A stretch of DNA of 64,000 nt from Chitinophagaceae bacterium (GTDB lineage Bacteria > Bacteroidota > Bacteroidia > Chitinophagales > Chitinophagaceae): positions 62,001-126,000 of the forward strand of contig JADKJI010000011.1 of NCBI GenBank assembly GCA_016721085.1, given 5' to 3'. The translations under genes and the position numbers were made by a program. Position 1 is the first letter of the stretch. Every line of letters starts with the position of its first letter. The notes beneath the pieces were generated by a model, which saw only the letters and a program-made list of their open reading frames with translations, did no database searches and was not told the DNA's origin. Positions 40,237-49,647 of this stretch are shown here, in pieces.

Positions 40237-41202
40237 CTAATATTCTCTCTGCACCAAAAACTCCGCCAGCTGCTTCAGCGGTTCCTTCCGTATCGAAACC
40301 ACGGCAATATCCTCCAATTGCTGGAATGCCTTATCCATATAGCTGGCTTTGAGGTCGCGGGCCCATTCGTCCACACCACAATTCCTGAAGATCGAAAGCA
40401 CTTTTTCAACTTTATCTTCAGGATTAGATTGAAGCAATGCTTCTAATTCCTTTTTATCATTCCCTTTGGCAGCTTCTAATGCCTTTATCAGTAAAAAATG
40501 TTTTCTTATTTGATAAGATATCTCCCCCACCTGCTTTCCAAATTTATCCGGATTACCAAAGGCATCTAGATAATCGTCCTGCACCTGAAATGCAATACCC
40601 AGGTTTCGGCCAAATTCATACAAAAGTCTTTGATTCCTTTCTCCTGCACCTCCTAATATGGAACCCATTTGCAAGCTGGAAGCTAATAAAACAGAGGTCT
40701 TCAATTCTATCATATTCAAATATGCTTCTAAGGAAACAGCGGCCTGATTTTCAAAATCCATATCCAACTGCTGACCTTCACAAACTTCTTTTGCAGTTTT
40801 ATTGAACAACTGCAGTATCCTGCGCTGATGTGTAGCTTCTATCCTTGTAAGATATTCGTAAGCTGCAACCAGCATTACATCTCCTGCCAGTAATGCTGTG
40901 GCCGAACCATATTTCTCATGTACAGTTGGATGGCCCCTGCGTAATGGCGCTTTATCCATAATATCATCATGGATCAAACTGAAATTATGGAACAGCTCAA
41001 TGGCATTGGCCACATGCCAGGCATCTGGATTAATTTCATCAAATAGTTCATTTCCCATTAAGCAAAGAACAGGACGAACTCTTTTGCCTCCCAATGATAA
41101 GAAGTATTCATTCGGATCATAAAGGGTGGCAGGACTTGCAGGGAAATGCCTGACGTTGAATTTTTCTGAGAACTGGGCCGACAAGATTGCAAAACTATTC
41201 AT
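40237..41202 (-). CDS. Polyprenyl diphosphate synthase (trans-isoprenyl transferase)
   Basis: A 321-residue trans-prenyltransferase. The first aspartate-rich motif is DDIMD (IHDDIMDKAPLRRGHPT) and the second is DDYLD (QVQDDYLDAFG). The GKRVRP motif that binds isopentenyl diphosphate is present. It condenses allylic diphosphates with IPP, probably to C15-C40 precursors for quinones. Chain length cannot be fixed from sequence alone. It is the last gene of a minus-strand cluster after rnr (6-bp gap). Confidence 0.9.
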   Translation of the reverse strand: MNSFAILSAQFSEKFNVRHFPASPATLYDPNEYFLSLGGKRVRPVLCLMGNELFDEINPDAWHVANAIELFHNFSLIHDDIMDKAPLRRGHPTVHEKYGSATALLAGDVMLVAAYEYLTRIEATHQRRILQLFNKTAKEVCEGQQLDMDFENQAAVSLEAYLNMIELKTSVLLASSLQMGSILGGAGERNQRLLYEFGRNLGIAFQVQDDYLDAFGNPDKFGKQVGEISYQIRKHFLLIKALEAAKGNDKKELEALLQSNPEDKVEKVLSIFRNCGVDEWARDLKASYMDKAFQQLEDIAVVSIRKEPLKQLAEFLVQREY

Positions 41203-41208
41203 ACAGGA

Positions 41209-43230
41209 CTACGCTTTTTTGTTTTTCTTCTTTGACTTATTATTCGCTGGGTCGCTTTTGCTATCTGCAATACTTGTTGCAATCACCCATTCATAATCGA
41301 GTTGTCTTTTTGTGAGATTTGCCGCCACCACTTTAATAGTAACTTTATCTCCCATCTTGAATACACGACCACTTCTTTGTCCAACTAAACAATAATCAGC
41401 CTCCACATGTCTGAAATCGTCGTAATCAGAAAGGCTGGTGATACTAACAAGTCCTTCGCACTTCTGTTCAATGGTCTCTACAAAGAAACCGAAAGAAGTA
41501 ACGCCACTTATCACTCCTTCAAATTCATCTCCCAGGTATTGTTGCATATACTCAACCTGCTTGTATTTATTGGCAGCCCTTTCAGTTTCCATGGCTGACC
41601 TTTCTTTTTCGCTGCAATGCCTACATTTCTGTTCCAGCTTCTTATCGATCTCCAATGAACCCATCAGGAGGTCATAGACAATACGATGTACCAGTATATC
41701 CGGATAACGCCTGATTGGTGAAGTAAAATGGCAATAATGTTTAAAACCCAATCCATAGTGTCCTATGTTTTCGGTAGTATACAAAGCCTTAGCCATTGTA
41801 CGAATACCTAATTGCTCCAATACATGTTGTTCAGGTTTACCTTTCACATCAAGCAACATCTGATTAAAAGAAGCAGCGATTCCTTCCGGAGATTTAATAT
41901 CGAACTTATGTCCGAATTTCTTTGCAAAATCGACGAATGGCATCAACTTCACTTCATCGGGTGTATCATGGATTCGATAAGGGAAAGGGATTTCTTTTTT
42001 ATCAATTTTTGTTTTACCCACTTGTTCGGCTACGGTACGATTTGCCAATAGCATAAACTCTTCGATCAATTGATGCGCTTCCTTACTTTCTTTCACCACA
42101 ATTCCGATTGGCTTACCGGTGGCATCCAGTTTAAAGCGTACTTCCTGTGAAGAAAAGTTGATAGCTCCTTTCTTAAATCGTTGTTTGCGGAATTTTTGTG
42201 CCAGTGTATTCAGGATCAGGATTTCATTAGAATGCAAACCCGCTTCATTTTCAATTATCTCCTGAACTTCTTCATAGGTATACCGATGATCAGAATGAAT
42301 GACAGTCTTTCCTATCCAATGATCCTTCACTTCTCCTTTGGCCGATATTTCAAATATGGCGGAGAAAGTGAGTTTATCTTCTTTGGGACGAAGGGAACAA
42401 AGCTCATTTGAAATTCGCTCCGGCAACATTGGAGAAACCCTGTCGGGCAAATAAACAGAGGTCGCTCTGTCATAGGCTTCCTTATCCAACTCAGATTCAG
42501 CTTCCACATAGTGTGATACATCAGCGATATGTACACCAATTTCAAAGTGCCCATTTTTAAGGACCTTAAAAGAGATGGCATCATCGAAATCTTTTGCATC
42601 AACCGGGTCGATGGTAAATGTTAGTATATCGCGACAATCTTTTCTGATACTGATTTCTGAAGCTGGTATGATATCGGGAATACGTTCTGATTCTTCCAAA
42701 ACATTATCCGGAAAGAACAGAGGAAACCCATTCTGCATCAGCAGCTCTTTCATTGCCAGGTCACTGGCATCACTGGCATTCAGAACCTGAACCACTTCAC
42801 CTACGGGTTTCTTGTTTTTCTCCCAGGTATTAATCCTTACAATTACCCTATCATTATTCTGTGCATTGAATAGGCTTGCTTCAGGAATATAAACATCAGG
42901 AACCGGCTTATCTGTTTCAGGAATGAAAAAGGCAAAAGATTTGCCCAATTCAATTCTACCCATAAAAGTATTCTGCTTCCTTTTCACCACTTCTGTAACC
43001 ACCCCTTGTACCCTTCCCTTCTTATTGAAATCGGAAACTACACGTACTAATACCGTATCTCCGTGAAGTGCAGTATTGAAATCATTAGGACGAACCAGGA
43101 TATCGTTTTTCAGGTTTTCTACAATTACGTAGCCCATACCTGAGCGGGTTATATCCATCACCCCTTTAACTGTTTGGGGCGAGGAAGATGTGGAATGTTT
43201 TTGTTTTTTCTTAGATGATTTTTTACTCAT
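41209..43230 (-). CDS. rnr: Ribonuclease R
   Basis: RNase R is a processive 3'-5' exoribonuclease that degrades structured RNA. The 673-residue protein has a Lys/Ser-rich N-terminus (MSKKSSKKKQKHSTSSS), cold-shock-type domains (about 20-180), and an RNB catalytic domain with the metal-binding DPVDAKDFDDAIS motif. An S1 domain (about 575-650, GVISGVTSFGFFVE) and a Lys-rich tail follow. It lies between lpxK and the prenyl synthase on the same strand. The domain order fits RNase R rather than RNase II. Confidence 0.95.
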   Translation of the reverse strand: MSKKSSKKKQKHSTSSSPQTVKGVMDITRSGMGYVIVENLKNDILVRPNDFNTALHGDTVLVRVVSDFNKKGRVQGVVTEVVKRKQNTFMGRIELGKSFAFFIPETDKPVPDVYIPEASLFNAQNNDRVIVRINTWEKNKKPVGEVVQVLNASDASDLAMKELLMQNGFPLFFPDNVLEESERIPDIIPASEISIRKDCRDILTFTIDPVDAKDFDDAISFKVLKNGHFEIGVHIADVSHYVEAESELDKEAYDRATSVYLPDRVSPMLPERISNELCSLRPKEDKLTFSAIFEISAKGEVKDHWIGKTVIHSDHRYTYEEVQEIIENEAGLHSNEILILNTLAQKFRKQRFKKGAINFSSQEVRFKLDATGKPIGIVVKESKEAHQLIEEFMLLANRTVAEQVGKTKIDKKEIPFPYRIHDTPDEVKLMPFVDFAKKFGHKFDIKSPEGIAASFNQMLLDVKGKPEQHVLEQLGIRTMAKALYTTENIGHYGLGFKHYCHFTSPIRRYPDILVHRIVYDLLMGSLEIDKKLEQKCRHCSEKERSAMETERAANKYKQVEYMQQYLGDEFEGVISGVTSFGFFVETIEQKCEGLVSITSLSDYDDFRHVEADYCLVGQRSGRVFKMGDKVTIKVVAANLTKRQLDYEWVIATSIADSKSDPANNKSKKKNKKA

Positions 43231-43239
43231 CGTATAAAT

Positions 43240-44316
43240 TTAATTTTTTAATGAAAACCCGTCGATGAATGCCGACACCAATTGCAGGAAGGCAGTTTCC
43301 TGCCCGAATAAAATCCGCATTTCAATAGGCATTACAAATACGGGGGTTTGTTGCAGTTCACTTACAAATTTGCTTAACCTTACTGCATCTTTCTCTGTAG
43401 TAAGAATAATCTTTGAAGTGGACTGTATTGCTTCGAAACGTTTTACAATTTCCCTCCAATCATCAATAGAAAAGATATGATGATCACTGTATAACATTTC
43501 ATAATAGGTCTGTGAGTTCTCTTTCAAAAACTCTTTTAATGGAACAGGATTGGCAATACCGCTTACCAATAGAACTTCCATATGGTTGTTAATAGTTACC
43601 CTATGTCTGGCAGCAAGATGATAGGGTTGTCCATAATCAATTGTGGAAAAGAAAACCTGTTGACCTTCCAGGGGATTAATTTCAGCTATGATACTTTTTC
43701 TTTCCTCTTCAGTAATATTTGCAGGGCATTTGGTAACAACAATTATCTGGCCGCGTTTATAACTGGCAGCTTCATCACGCAAATCACCAGTTGGAAGAAA
43801 CCAATCCCTTGTAAAAAGATTACTGTACTCTGTGAGCAGGATGTTTAGTCCGGCTTTTACTGAACGATGTTGGAAGGCATCATCCAAAATAATAGCTTTT
43901 GTTTCAGGTTTGTCGTGCAGCAACTGCGGAATAGCCACCAATCTTTCTTCTCCTACTGCTACAGTTACCTCTGGAAACTTCAAATGGAACTGCATGGGTT
44001 CATCTCCGATTTCAAGGGCGGAGGTCCTATCATCGGCTAATGCATATCCTCTTGTTTTTCTTTTGTATCCCCTGCTCAATATGGCAAGCGGCACCTTGTC
44101 TTTAAACCGTTGCACCAGAAATTCAACCATGGTTGATTTACCGGTTCCTCCTACAGAAAGGTTTCCAACACAAATTAGCGGCAAGTTAAAACTGGTGGAG
44201 GAAAACAGTCCTTTATCAAACAATCTGTTTCGGATCCATACCAGAAGCGCATATACCAATGAAAAAGGGAATAACAGAATGCGGATTGGCCGAAGAAGCG
44301 GAGCATTAAAATTCAT
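43240..44316 (-). CDS. lpxK: Tetraacyldisaccharide 4'-kinase LpxK
   Basis: LpxK phosphorylates the 4' position of the lipid A disaccharide precursor at the inner membrane. The 358-residue protein has an N-terminal membrane-associated helix, then the P-loop GNLSVGGTGKSTMVEFL (about 52-68) and the LSRGYKRKTRGY and LDDAFQHRSV motifs of the family. It overlaps the formyl-THF cyclo-ligase gene by 11 bp and is followed by rnr after 9 bp. Confidence 0.95.
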   Translation of the reverse strand: MNFNAPLLRPIRILLFPFSLVYALLVWIRNRLFDKGLFSSTSFNLPLICVGNLSVGGTGKSTMVEFLVQRFKDKVPLAILSRGYKRKTRGYALADDRTSALEIGDEPMQFHLKFPEVTVAVGEERLVAIPQLLHDKPETKAIILDDAFQHRSVKAGLNILLTEYSNLFTRDWFLPTGDLRDEAASYKRGQIIVVTKCPANITEEERKSIIAEINPLEGQQVFFSTIDYGQPYHLAARHRVTINNHMEVLLVSGIANPVPLKEFLKENSQTYYEMLYSDHHIFSIDDWREIVKRFEAIQSTSKIILTTEKDAVRLSKFVSELQQTPVFVMPIEMRILFGQETAFLQLVSAFIDGFSLKN

Positions 44317-44875
44317 ATATGCGCGATGGTGTGATACAAAGACTTAAAGGTACATCAAAATGGTTGATGTCGCGGATGCTCTTAACCGGGTCAAAAAAGG
44401 AAAATCCAATTTTTAGAATTGTGGGACGGCAGCGCACCAGGTACCGGTCATAAAACCCCTTTCCATACCCGATTCGGAACCCTTTTTCGTCAAATGTAAC
44501 CAGGGGCACAAATACCAGGTCAATTTCTTCTGGTTCTACTAAATCACCATGAATAGGCTCGAGAATATTGTAGATATTCTTGGAATAGAGCCCATCGGGT
44601 CTCACCTGAACAGCTTCCATGGTCTTATTCGTGGCATCAATCCGGGGCCATGAAATTTTTACTTCCGGGAACCTGTTGCGAACCATTTCTGCAGCTTCCG
44701 ATACATTGAACTCCTTTCTTTCAGAGATAGGATAATAAGACAACAAGTGCTTCACTTCAGGCAATTGTAAACTCGAAAAATTGGTAAGAATACGGGATGT
44801 ATTCTCATTCATTTGATCATCGTCGATTAGCAGTCTTTTTTTCAGGTATACCTCTCTGATAGCTTTCTTGAGCAT
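44306..44875 (-). CDS. 5-formyltetrahydrofolate cyclo-ligase
   Basis: The enzyme converts 5-formyl-THF to 5,10-methenyl-THF with ATP. The 189-residue protein begins with a family-typical basic helix (KAIREVYLKKRLLIDD). It carries the signature FDEKGFRIGYGKGFYDRYL near the C-terminus, where substrate and phosphate bind. It overlaps lpxK by 11 bp. Upstream, 229 bp separate it from rsmD; I see nothing in that gap. Confidence 0.9.
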   Translation of the reverse strand: MLKKAIREVYLKKRLLIDDDQMNENTSRILTNFSSLQLPEVKHLLSYYPISERKEFNVSEAAEMVRNRFPEVKISWPRIDATNKTMEAVQVRPDGLYSKNIYNILEPIHGDLVEPEEIDLVFVPLVTFDEKGFRIGYGKGFYDRYLVRCRPTILKIGFSFFDPVKSIRDINHFDVPLSLCITPSRIYEF

Positions 44876-45104
44876 ACGTCAATTTTTAAATAATTGTCCC
44901 ACAAAACCATACCCTTCATTCAATCTTACAATTATCTTTTGTTAAGTGTGCAGAAACAATAAACGTTTGCTACTTCAGAGTAAGTTGACTGCATTTGAGT
45001 TGGCAATTCGAAAGCAATCAATATGACCGGAAACCAGAACCGATCGTTACAATCCTGATTTCCTCTACTAGTAATTTACGAAATACTTTTGAAAATAAAA
45101 AAAC

Positions 45105-45644
45105 TCATTTCACCACAAAAATACTGAAGATGGTAGTGCCGTAACTTCTGGCGCTGGCAAAATTAGGATGGGTTGTATATTGGTTACGGGGGGTGTGCTC
45201 CAGAACGAACCAGCCTCCTGGGTTTAAGAGTTTCCTCTCAAAAACCTTTACAGGTAACTGGTCGATTGTTTCAAGAGCATAAGGTGGACCGGCGAAAATG
45301 AAATCAAATGAATCGGTACACTGTTCCATAAACTTAAAAACATCCATTTTCACAACATTGAAATTCTCGATTTTCAATGCGGCTGCTGTGTTCTTAATAA
45401 AGGCATGCATAGCAGTATCCTTTTCAACAATTGTGAGGGAAGAAGCACCTCTTGAAGCCAATTCGTAACTGATACTACCTGTTCCTCCAAAAAGATCCAG
45501 GGTTTTCATTCCTTCAATGTCGAGCTGGTTGTGTATGATATTGAACAACCCTTCTTTTGCTATATCTGTAGTAGGCCTTGTATAAGGCATTTTTGCAGGT
45601 GGGTGGATTTTCCTGCCCCCCATTTCTCCCCCAATTATACGCAT
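45105..45644 (-). CDS. rsmD: 16S rRNA (guanine966-N2)-methyltransferase RsmD, with altered catalytic motif
   Basis: RsmD methylates G966 of 16S rRNA in the 30S subunit. The 179-residue protein has the family start MRIIGGEMGGRKI and SAM-binding motif I DLFGGTGSISYELA (50-63). Motif IV, normally (D/N)PPY, reads AGPPY at 118-122: the Asp that positions the target amino group is Gly (codon GGT, one base from GAT). All else looks normal. It overlaps the DUF3822 gene by 10 bp. The family call is secure; activity is less so. Confidence 0.85.
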   Translation of the reverse strand: MRIIGGEMGGRKIHPPAKMPYTRPTTDIAKEGLFNIIHNQLDIEGMKTLDLFGGTGSISYELASRGASSLTIVEKDTAMHAFIKNTAAALKIENFNVVKMDVFKFMEQCTDSFDFIFAGPPYALETIDQLPVKVFERKLLNPGGWFVLEHTPRNQYTTHPNFASARSYGTTIFSIFVVK

Positions 45645-46482
45645 AAGGCCATTTTCAGGATAGGTGAAAAATAATGCAGTGGCTGTGCTTCCAGCTCTTC
45701 ATTAGCCCAATCTGAAGTAGACACTTCATTCCATACAATATTTCCAAAATACTTCTCTAATTCCTTATAAAGGGCTGAGTTGTTTTCTATCAAACCGCCT
45801 AACTCCAATACCACCGAACCCGAATCTATATTGAATTGCTGGCAGGCATGTAAAAGAATCCAGCTAACATCCTCAGGTTGCTGGTAACTATAGGTCTGTA
45901 AGAGTTTAAGTCCATCGCTACCATAAAATGCTGCAACAAACAAATCCTGGAAAAACACAGTTTGAATACATGGGGTACCCGCAGCTGTATTGGGACCTGT
46001 TTGCAACAGTAAAGAATAAAAATGCCAATACTTTCCAGACACAAAACTCTTTTGTATCAATCCATGAAGTTCACGTGGTATCCGGTAAATAGAATAGATA
46101 TCTTTCCTTGTATTTTTTCACTCAACACAAGCCCTTTTGGTGCGTTTCCACAAAGTGTTTCAATCAATGGTTTATTAAATTCAAAATTGAAGGAACTACC
46201 GGGTATTAATTGGCATTCAGGCAAATTATAGACAACAACGGCTTCTTTGATGCTTTCAATAAAAGAGGGTTCAATTGCCAATACATCCTGCAACCAATCA
46301 ATTGGTGGCCATCCGGCAGAACCCTGGAAATGAAACTGCTGTAATTTCAATAACTGCCGGTTATTCTTTTTAAACCAAATAAAAGAGACTTGTCGCTCAC
46401 CGATTTCGATAAGCAGGGTGCTCTGCTGAAGGTCTGAATCCTGCAGTGTTGGAAGGACGATATCAAAAACAGGTATGGGCAT
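45635..46482 (-). CDS. DUF3822 family protein, frameshifted
   Basis: The start at 46482 (MPIPVFDIVLPTL) is chosen because the longer upstream frame is composed of the AAAGTCAAAA repeat. The sequence STLLIEIGERQVSFIWF and the later VLELGGLIENNSALYKEL fit DUF3822, an actin/Hsp70-fold (ASKHA-like) family of Bacteroidota linked to rsmD. The frame breaks near 46085: one T missing from TATTTACC turns FYRIPRELHGLIQKSF into a stop at 46057. The second piece runs from about 46080 to 45635. The joined length is about 282 residues. The function is unknown, but coupling to rsmD is conserved. Confidence 0.75.
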
Positions 46483-46559
46483 AATTCTGTGCTGCAATGT
46501 TACGCTATTTTCTGGTATGGGGATTAGGGAAGCTGGTAATTTGGGGGGAAGGTCTACAA

Positions 46560-47025
46560 AGTGAAAAGTCAAAAGTAAAAAGTCAAAACAGGTGCTGCAT
46601 TGATCCAATTTGACTTCTTTGACTTTAACTTTAACCATTTCAAATCTTGTTCGTTGGGCCTATACACTCCTCTTTAGTAAATCAACAATAAAGTCAAAAT
46701 CAAAAGTCAAAACAGGTGCTGCACTTCGAATTCCAATTTTGACTTTTGACTTTTGACTTTAAAAATGCGCCCTCACAACTTTTAAGCCATTTTCCAAATT
46801 TCTTTGTTTTACACAACCTCTATTTCAGTTCTCATGGTACTGAAAGTTGTATAAGGTCTCCAACCTTATAAGGTTGGAGACCTTATACAACCTCCTCTTT
46901 AGTAAAAATCAATAAAGTCAAAATTAAAAAGTCAAAAATCAAAAGTCAAAACAGGTGCTGCACTTCGAATTCCAATTTTGACTTTTGACTTTTTACTTTT
47001 GAATTTTCACTTTTGCCATTAAATT
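46560..47025. repeat. Three family D palindromes (AAAGTCAAAA words) with a conserved loop
   Basis: Copies lie at about 46560-46635, 46689-46765 and 46915-47020. Each has a left arm of AAAGTCAAAA(T/G)-type words, the loop CAGGTGCTGCA(C/T)T..., and a right arm of TTTTGACTTT words, so each folds into a long hairpin. The loops of the second and third copies are identical over CAGGTGCTGCACTTCGAATT. The spacer 46483-47067 between the divergent DUF3822 and MATE genes holds only these and the palindrome at 46846. Confidence 0.9.
46846..46891. repeat. Perfect 46-bp palindrome
   Basis: The sequence GTTGTATAAGGTCTCCAACC followed by TTATAA and the exact reverse complement of the left arm gives 46 bp of perfect dyad symmetry with no loop. 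It sits between the second and third family D hairpins. Confidence 0.95.
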
Positions 47026-47067
47026 AAAGAAAAGCTTCCCACACTAGAACTGAAGGCTGCAAAATAA

Positions 47068-48447
47068 ATGCTAGGTTTGCGGCACTTTATGAGCGCTCCT
47101 TCAACTTCTAATGGACTACAACTTGCTGTCAGCTATCGCCAGATTCTGAAGATAATGCTGCCTATAAGCTTCGCCATAATGATTCCCCAGCTCAATTTCA
47201 TTACCAACAATGTTTTCCTGGGACATCTTAGCAAACAGGCACTAGCCGTTGCCGGAGTTACTGGGGTTTACTATCTCATTTTTGCTGCCATTGGGTATGG
47301 ATTGAATAATGGTTTACAAGCCCTTATTTCAAGAAGAGCTGGTGAAAACAGACCCGAAGAGATAGGAAAACTCTTCAACCAGGGGGTCTATGTTTCATTA
47401 TTTATTGCAGCCATTGGCATCTTGCTTACATATCTTTTCACTCCGATCTTATTCAAGCATTTCATTTCAGACCAGGAAAGGATGAATCAGGCCATATCCT
47501 TTCTTCGAATCAGGATTTGGGGACTCCCCTTTTTATATATCTATCAAATGCGAAATGCATTATTGGTAGGGACTAATCAAAGCCGCTACCTGGTAGCAGG
47601 AACAGCTGCAGAAGCAGTAAGCAATGTGCTATTGGACTATGTTTTAATATTTGGTAAATGGGGTTTCCCAACCTTAGGTTTTAATGGTGCAGCTTATGCA
47701 TCCATCATATCTGAATTCATTGGGATGGCCGTTGTTTTTGCCGTTATACATTTTAAAGGCATTGGCAAAAAATTTCAACTATTCGACCATTTCAATTGGG
47801 ATGGCTACAATCTCAAGTTGATCCTGAGTATGTCGGCACCGCTGATTTTCCAAAATGCCATCAGCATCATGAGCTGGGAATATTTCTTCCTGCTTATCGA
47901 CAGACATGGTGAAGTGGCCTTAGCCGTATCAAACACAATGAGAAACATATTCGGCTTCTTTGGCGCTTTCACCTGGGCATTTGCTGCCACTAGTAATACG
48001 ATGGTCAGTAATATTATAGGTCAGGGTAAAAAAGAAGAAGTCTGGAAATTGATTGGCAAAATCGTTCAATTGAGTACAGGCTTCGCATTAATTGTGGCTA
48101 TCATCCTGAATATCTTCCCTTATCTTTTTCTATCTATCTATGGTCAATCAGAAAATTTTATTCAGGAAGCAATACCAGTATTGAGAGTGGTTTCAGTTGC
48201 AATGATTTTAATGTCTGTATCTACTGTATTAGTAAATGCAGTTACGGGTACCGGTAACAGTAAAGTGACTTTATCAATAGAAGCCTTTACAATCTTCTTT
48301 TATTGCATCTATGTATACCTTGTATTAGACAAACTATTCCTGCCAATAAAATTTGGATGGATGAGTGAATGGGTTTACTGGATCTCAATGTTTATTCCTT
48401 CTTACTTGTATTTAAGAAGTGGCAGGTGGAAGAAAAAAATGATCTGA
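47068..48447 (+). CDS. MATE-family multidrug efflux transporter
   Basis: A 459-residue inner-membrane antiporter with 12 predicted membrane segments in two related halves. The MATE features PQLNFITNNVFLGHLSKQALA at helix 1 and VTGTGNSKVTL in the second half are visible. It exports cationic drugs or metabolites using Na+ or H+ gradients. The alternative start at 47089 (MSAPSTSNGL) is plausible. It is convergent with the broken TPR gene. Confidence 0.9.
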   Translation: MLGLRHFMSAPSTSNGLQLAVSYRQILKIMLPISFAIMIPQLNFITNNVFLGHLSKQALAVAGVTGVYYLIFAAIGYGLNNGLQALISRRAGENRPEEIGKLFNQGVYVSLFIAAIGILLTYLFTPILFKHFISDQERMNQAISFLRIRIWGLPFLYIYQMRNALLVGTNQSRYLVAGTAAEAVSNVLLDYVLIFGKWGFPTLGFNGAAYASIISEFIGMAVVFAVIHFKGIGKKFQLFDHFNWDGYNLKLILSMSAPLIFQNAISIMSWEYFFLLIDRHGEVALAVSNTMRNIFGFFGAFTWAFAATSNTMVSNIIGQGKKEEVWKLIGKIVQLSTGFALIVAIILNIFPYLFLSIYGQSENFIQEAIPVLRVVSVAMILMSVSTVLVNAVTGTGNSKVTLSIEAFTIFFYCIYVYLVLDKLFLPIKFGWMSEWVYWISMFIPSYLYLRSGRWKKKMI

Positions 48448-48457
48448 ATTCAGGATA

Positions 48458-49223
48458 CTAATCTTTCCACTTCTCAAGGAGTTTTTTTGCTTCAGCCCGA
48501 ATGGTAGCATCATCTCCGGAACTGTTTGGCAATCTGCCCATCGTTTCCAGGGTAGCTATCGCTTTCTTCTCTTCATCATTTTTATGATATGCTTTGCTAA
48601 TTCAAGATAGTTAATTAGAATATCACTCCATTGAGCTGCTTACTTTTTCATAATACCCAATGGCCTTACTTAGAGAAGCATCGGGCAAGGCTCCATATGT
48701 CACTTTCACCAACCATCTTTCCAATGAATTAAGATCACTTACTTCATAATGCCATTTCCCTAATACATGATAACCTTTGAAATTACCTGGGTCATATTGA
48801 CTGCTTTTTCCGCGTACGATTTTATAGCCTTTACTGCATCTATTTTTCCTGACCAGAAGCCATCATTGCTAAGCGCCCCATGGCTACAGACATCACAAAA
48901 CAAGCATCAGCAGATGTGGGATTGGTGGCATACGCATGTTTTGCATATTTCAATGCAGCAGCATAGTATTCCTTTTGCTTTTCTTTTGTAGCTTGTCTTT
49001 TACCGGTGAGACTAAACAACTCACTTACTTTACATAAAGCAGTAATATGATTTGGTTGAATCTTTAGCACTTCACTATATTTCATCAGTGCTTCATAATC
49101 TTTGAAAACAGCTTCATTCTGCTTTGCTTCCATCAATAACTGATCAATCCCCTGCCCTTTTGGAAATAAAGGGAGCAGCAATAAAATAAAAACAAATTTT
49201 AATAATCTGAGATCAGGATTCAT
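48458..49223 (-). pseudogene. Exported TPR-type protein (regulator of microtubule dynamics-like), broken by several frameshifts
   Basis: The intact 5' part (49223-48840) encodes MNPDLRLLKFVFILLLLPLF (signal peptide) and TPR-like helices to GRLAMMASGQEK. Downstream the family sequence continues in other frames: KIDAVKAIKSYAEKAVN, DPGNFKGYHVLGKWHYEVSD, LPDASLSKAIGYYEKV, LELAKAYHKNDEEKKAI and AEAKKLLEKWKD, with the stop at 48458-48460. At least three indels are needed. The joined protein would be about 255 residues. The YHVLGKWHYEVSD pattern recalls the TPR family named after RMD1-3. It overlaps the folB gene by 11 bp. Confidence 0.7.
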
Positions 49224-49578
49224 GAAAATGCTTGTGTATGGTTACACCCAATTTACCTGAAAAATGCTCAATTGGAGGCTCTAATTTATAAATGGAAACA
49301 GAAACATCTGTAACCCTGGAATATTGATGCTTTATTCTTCTGATAATACCTTCTGCCACTTTTTCTAACAAGGGTGTTGGGAAATGCATCCGTTGTTGTA
49401 CAATGGTGAACAAATCAGCATAATTGATAGTATCCCTGATATCATCAAACTCACCTTTTTCGGGCTCTGGAAAGCTGACACTTACATCTACTTCATAAGG
49501 ACTACCTACTTTCTGCTCCCCTTCATAAATTCCATGGAAAGCAGTCATTTTTAATCCGAGTAGTTCGATTGTTACCAT
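49213..49578 (-). CDS. folB: Dihydroneopterin aldolase
   Basis: FolB cleaves 7,8-dihydroneopterin to 6-hydroxymethyl-dihydropterin and glycolaldehyde in folate synthesis. The 121-residue length is normal. Motifs FHGIYEGEQKVGSPYEVDV (the active-site Glu region), DTINYADLF and the helix PLLEKVAEGIIRRI are visible. It overlaps the TPR gene by 11 bp. Confidence 0.92.
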   Translation of the reverse strand: MVTIELLGLKMTAFHGIYEGEQKVGSPYEVDVSVSFPEPEKGEFDDIRDTINYADLFTIVQQRMHFPTPLLEKVAEGIIRRIKHQYSRVTDVSVSIYKLEPPIEHFSGKLGVTIHKHFHES

Positions 49579-49647
49579 AAGGATTGATATTACACAGTGG
49601 AATATAGCCAGAATAGCTAACTCTCCAGATTAAATTATCGTTTCCTG

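Noticed and set aside
46483..46638. 52-residue N-terminal extension of the DUF3822 protein
   Set aside because: The extension is translated family D repeat; family similarity begins at MPIPVFD.
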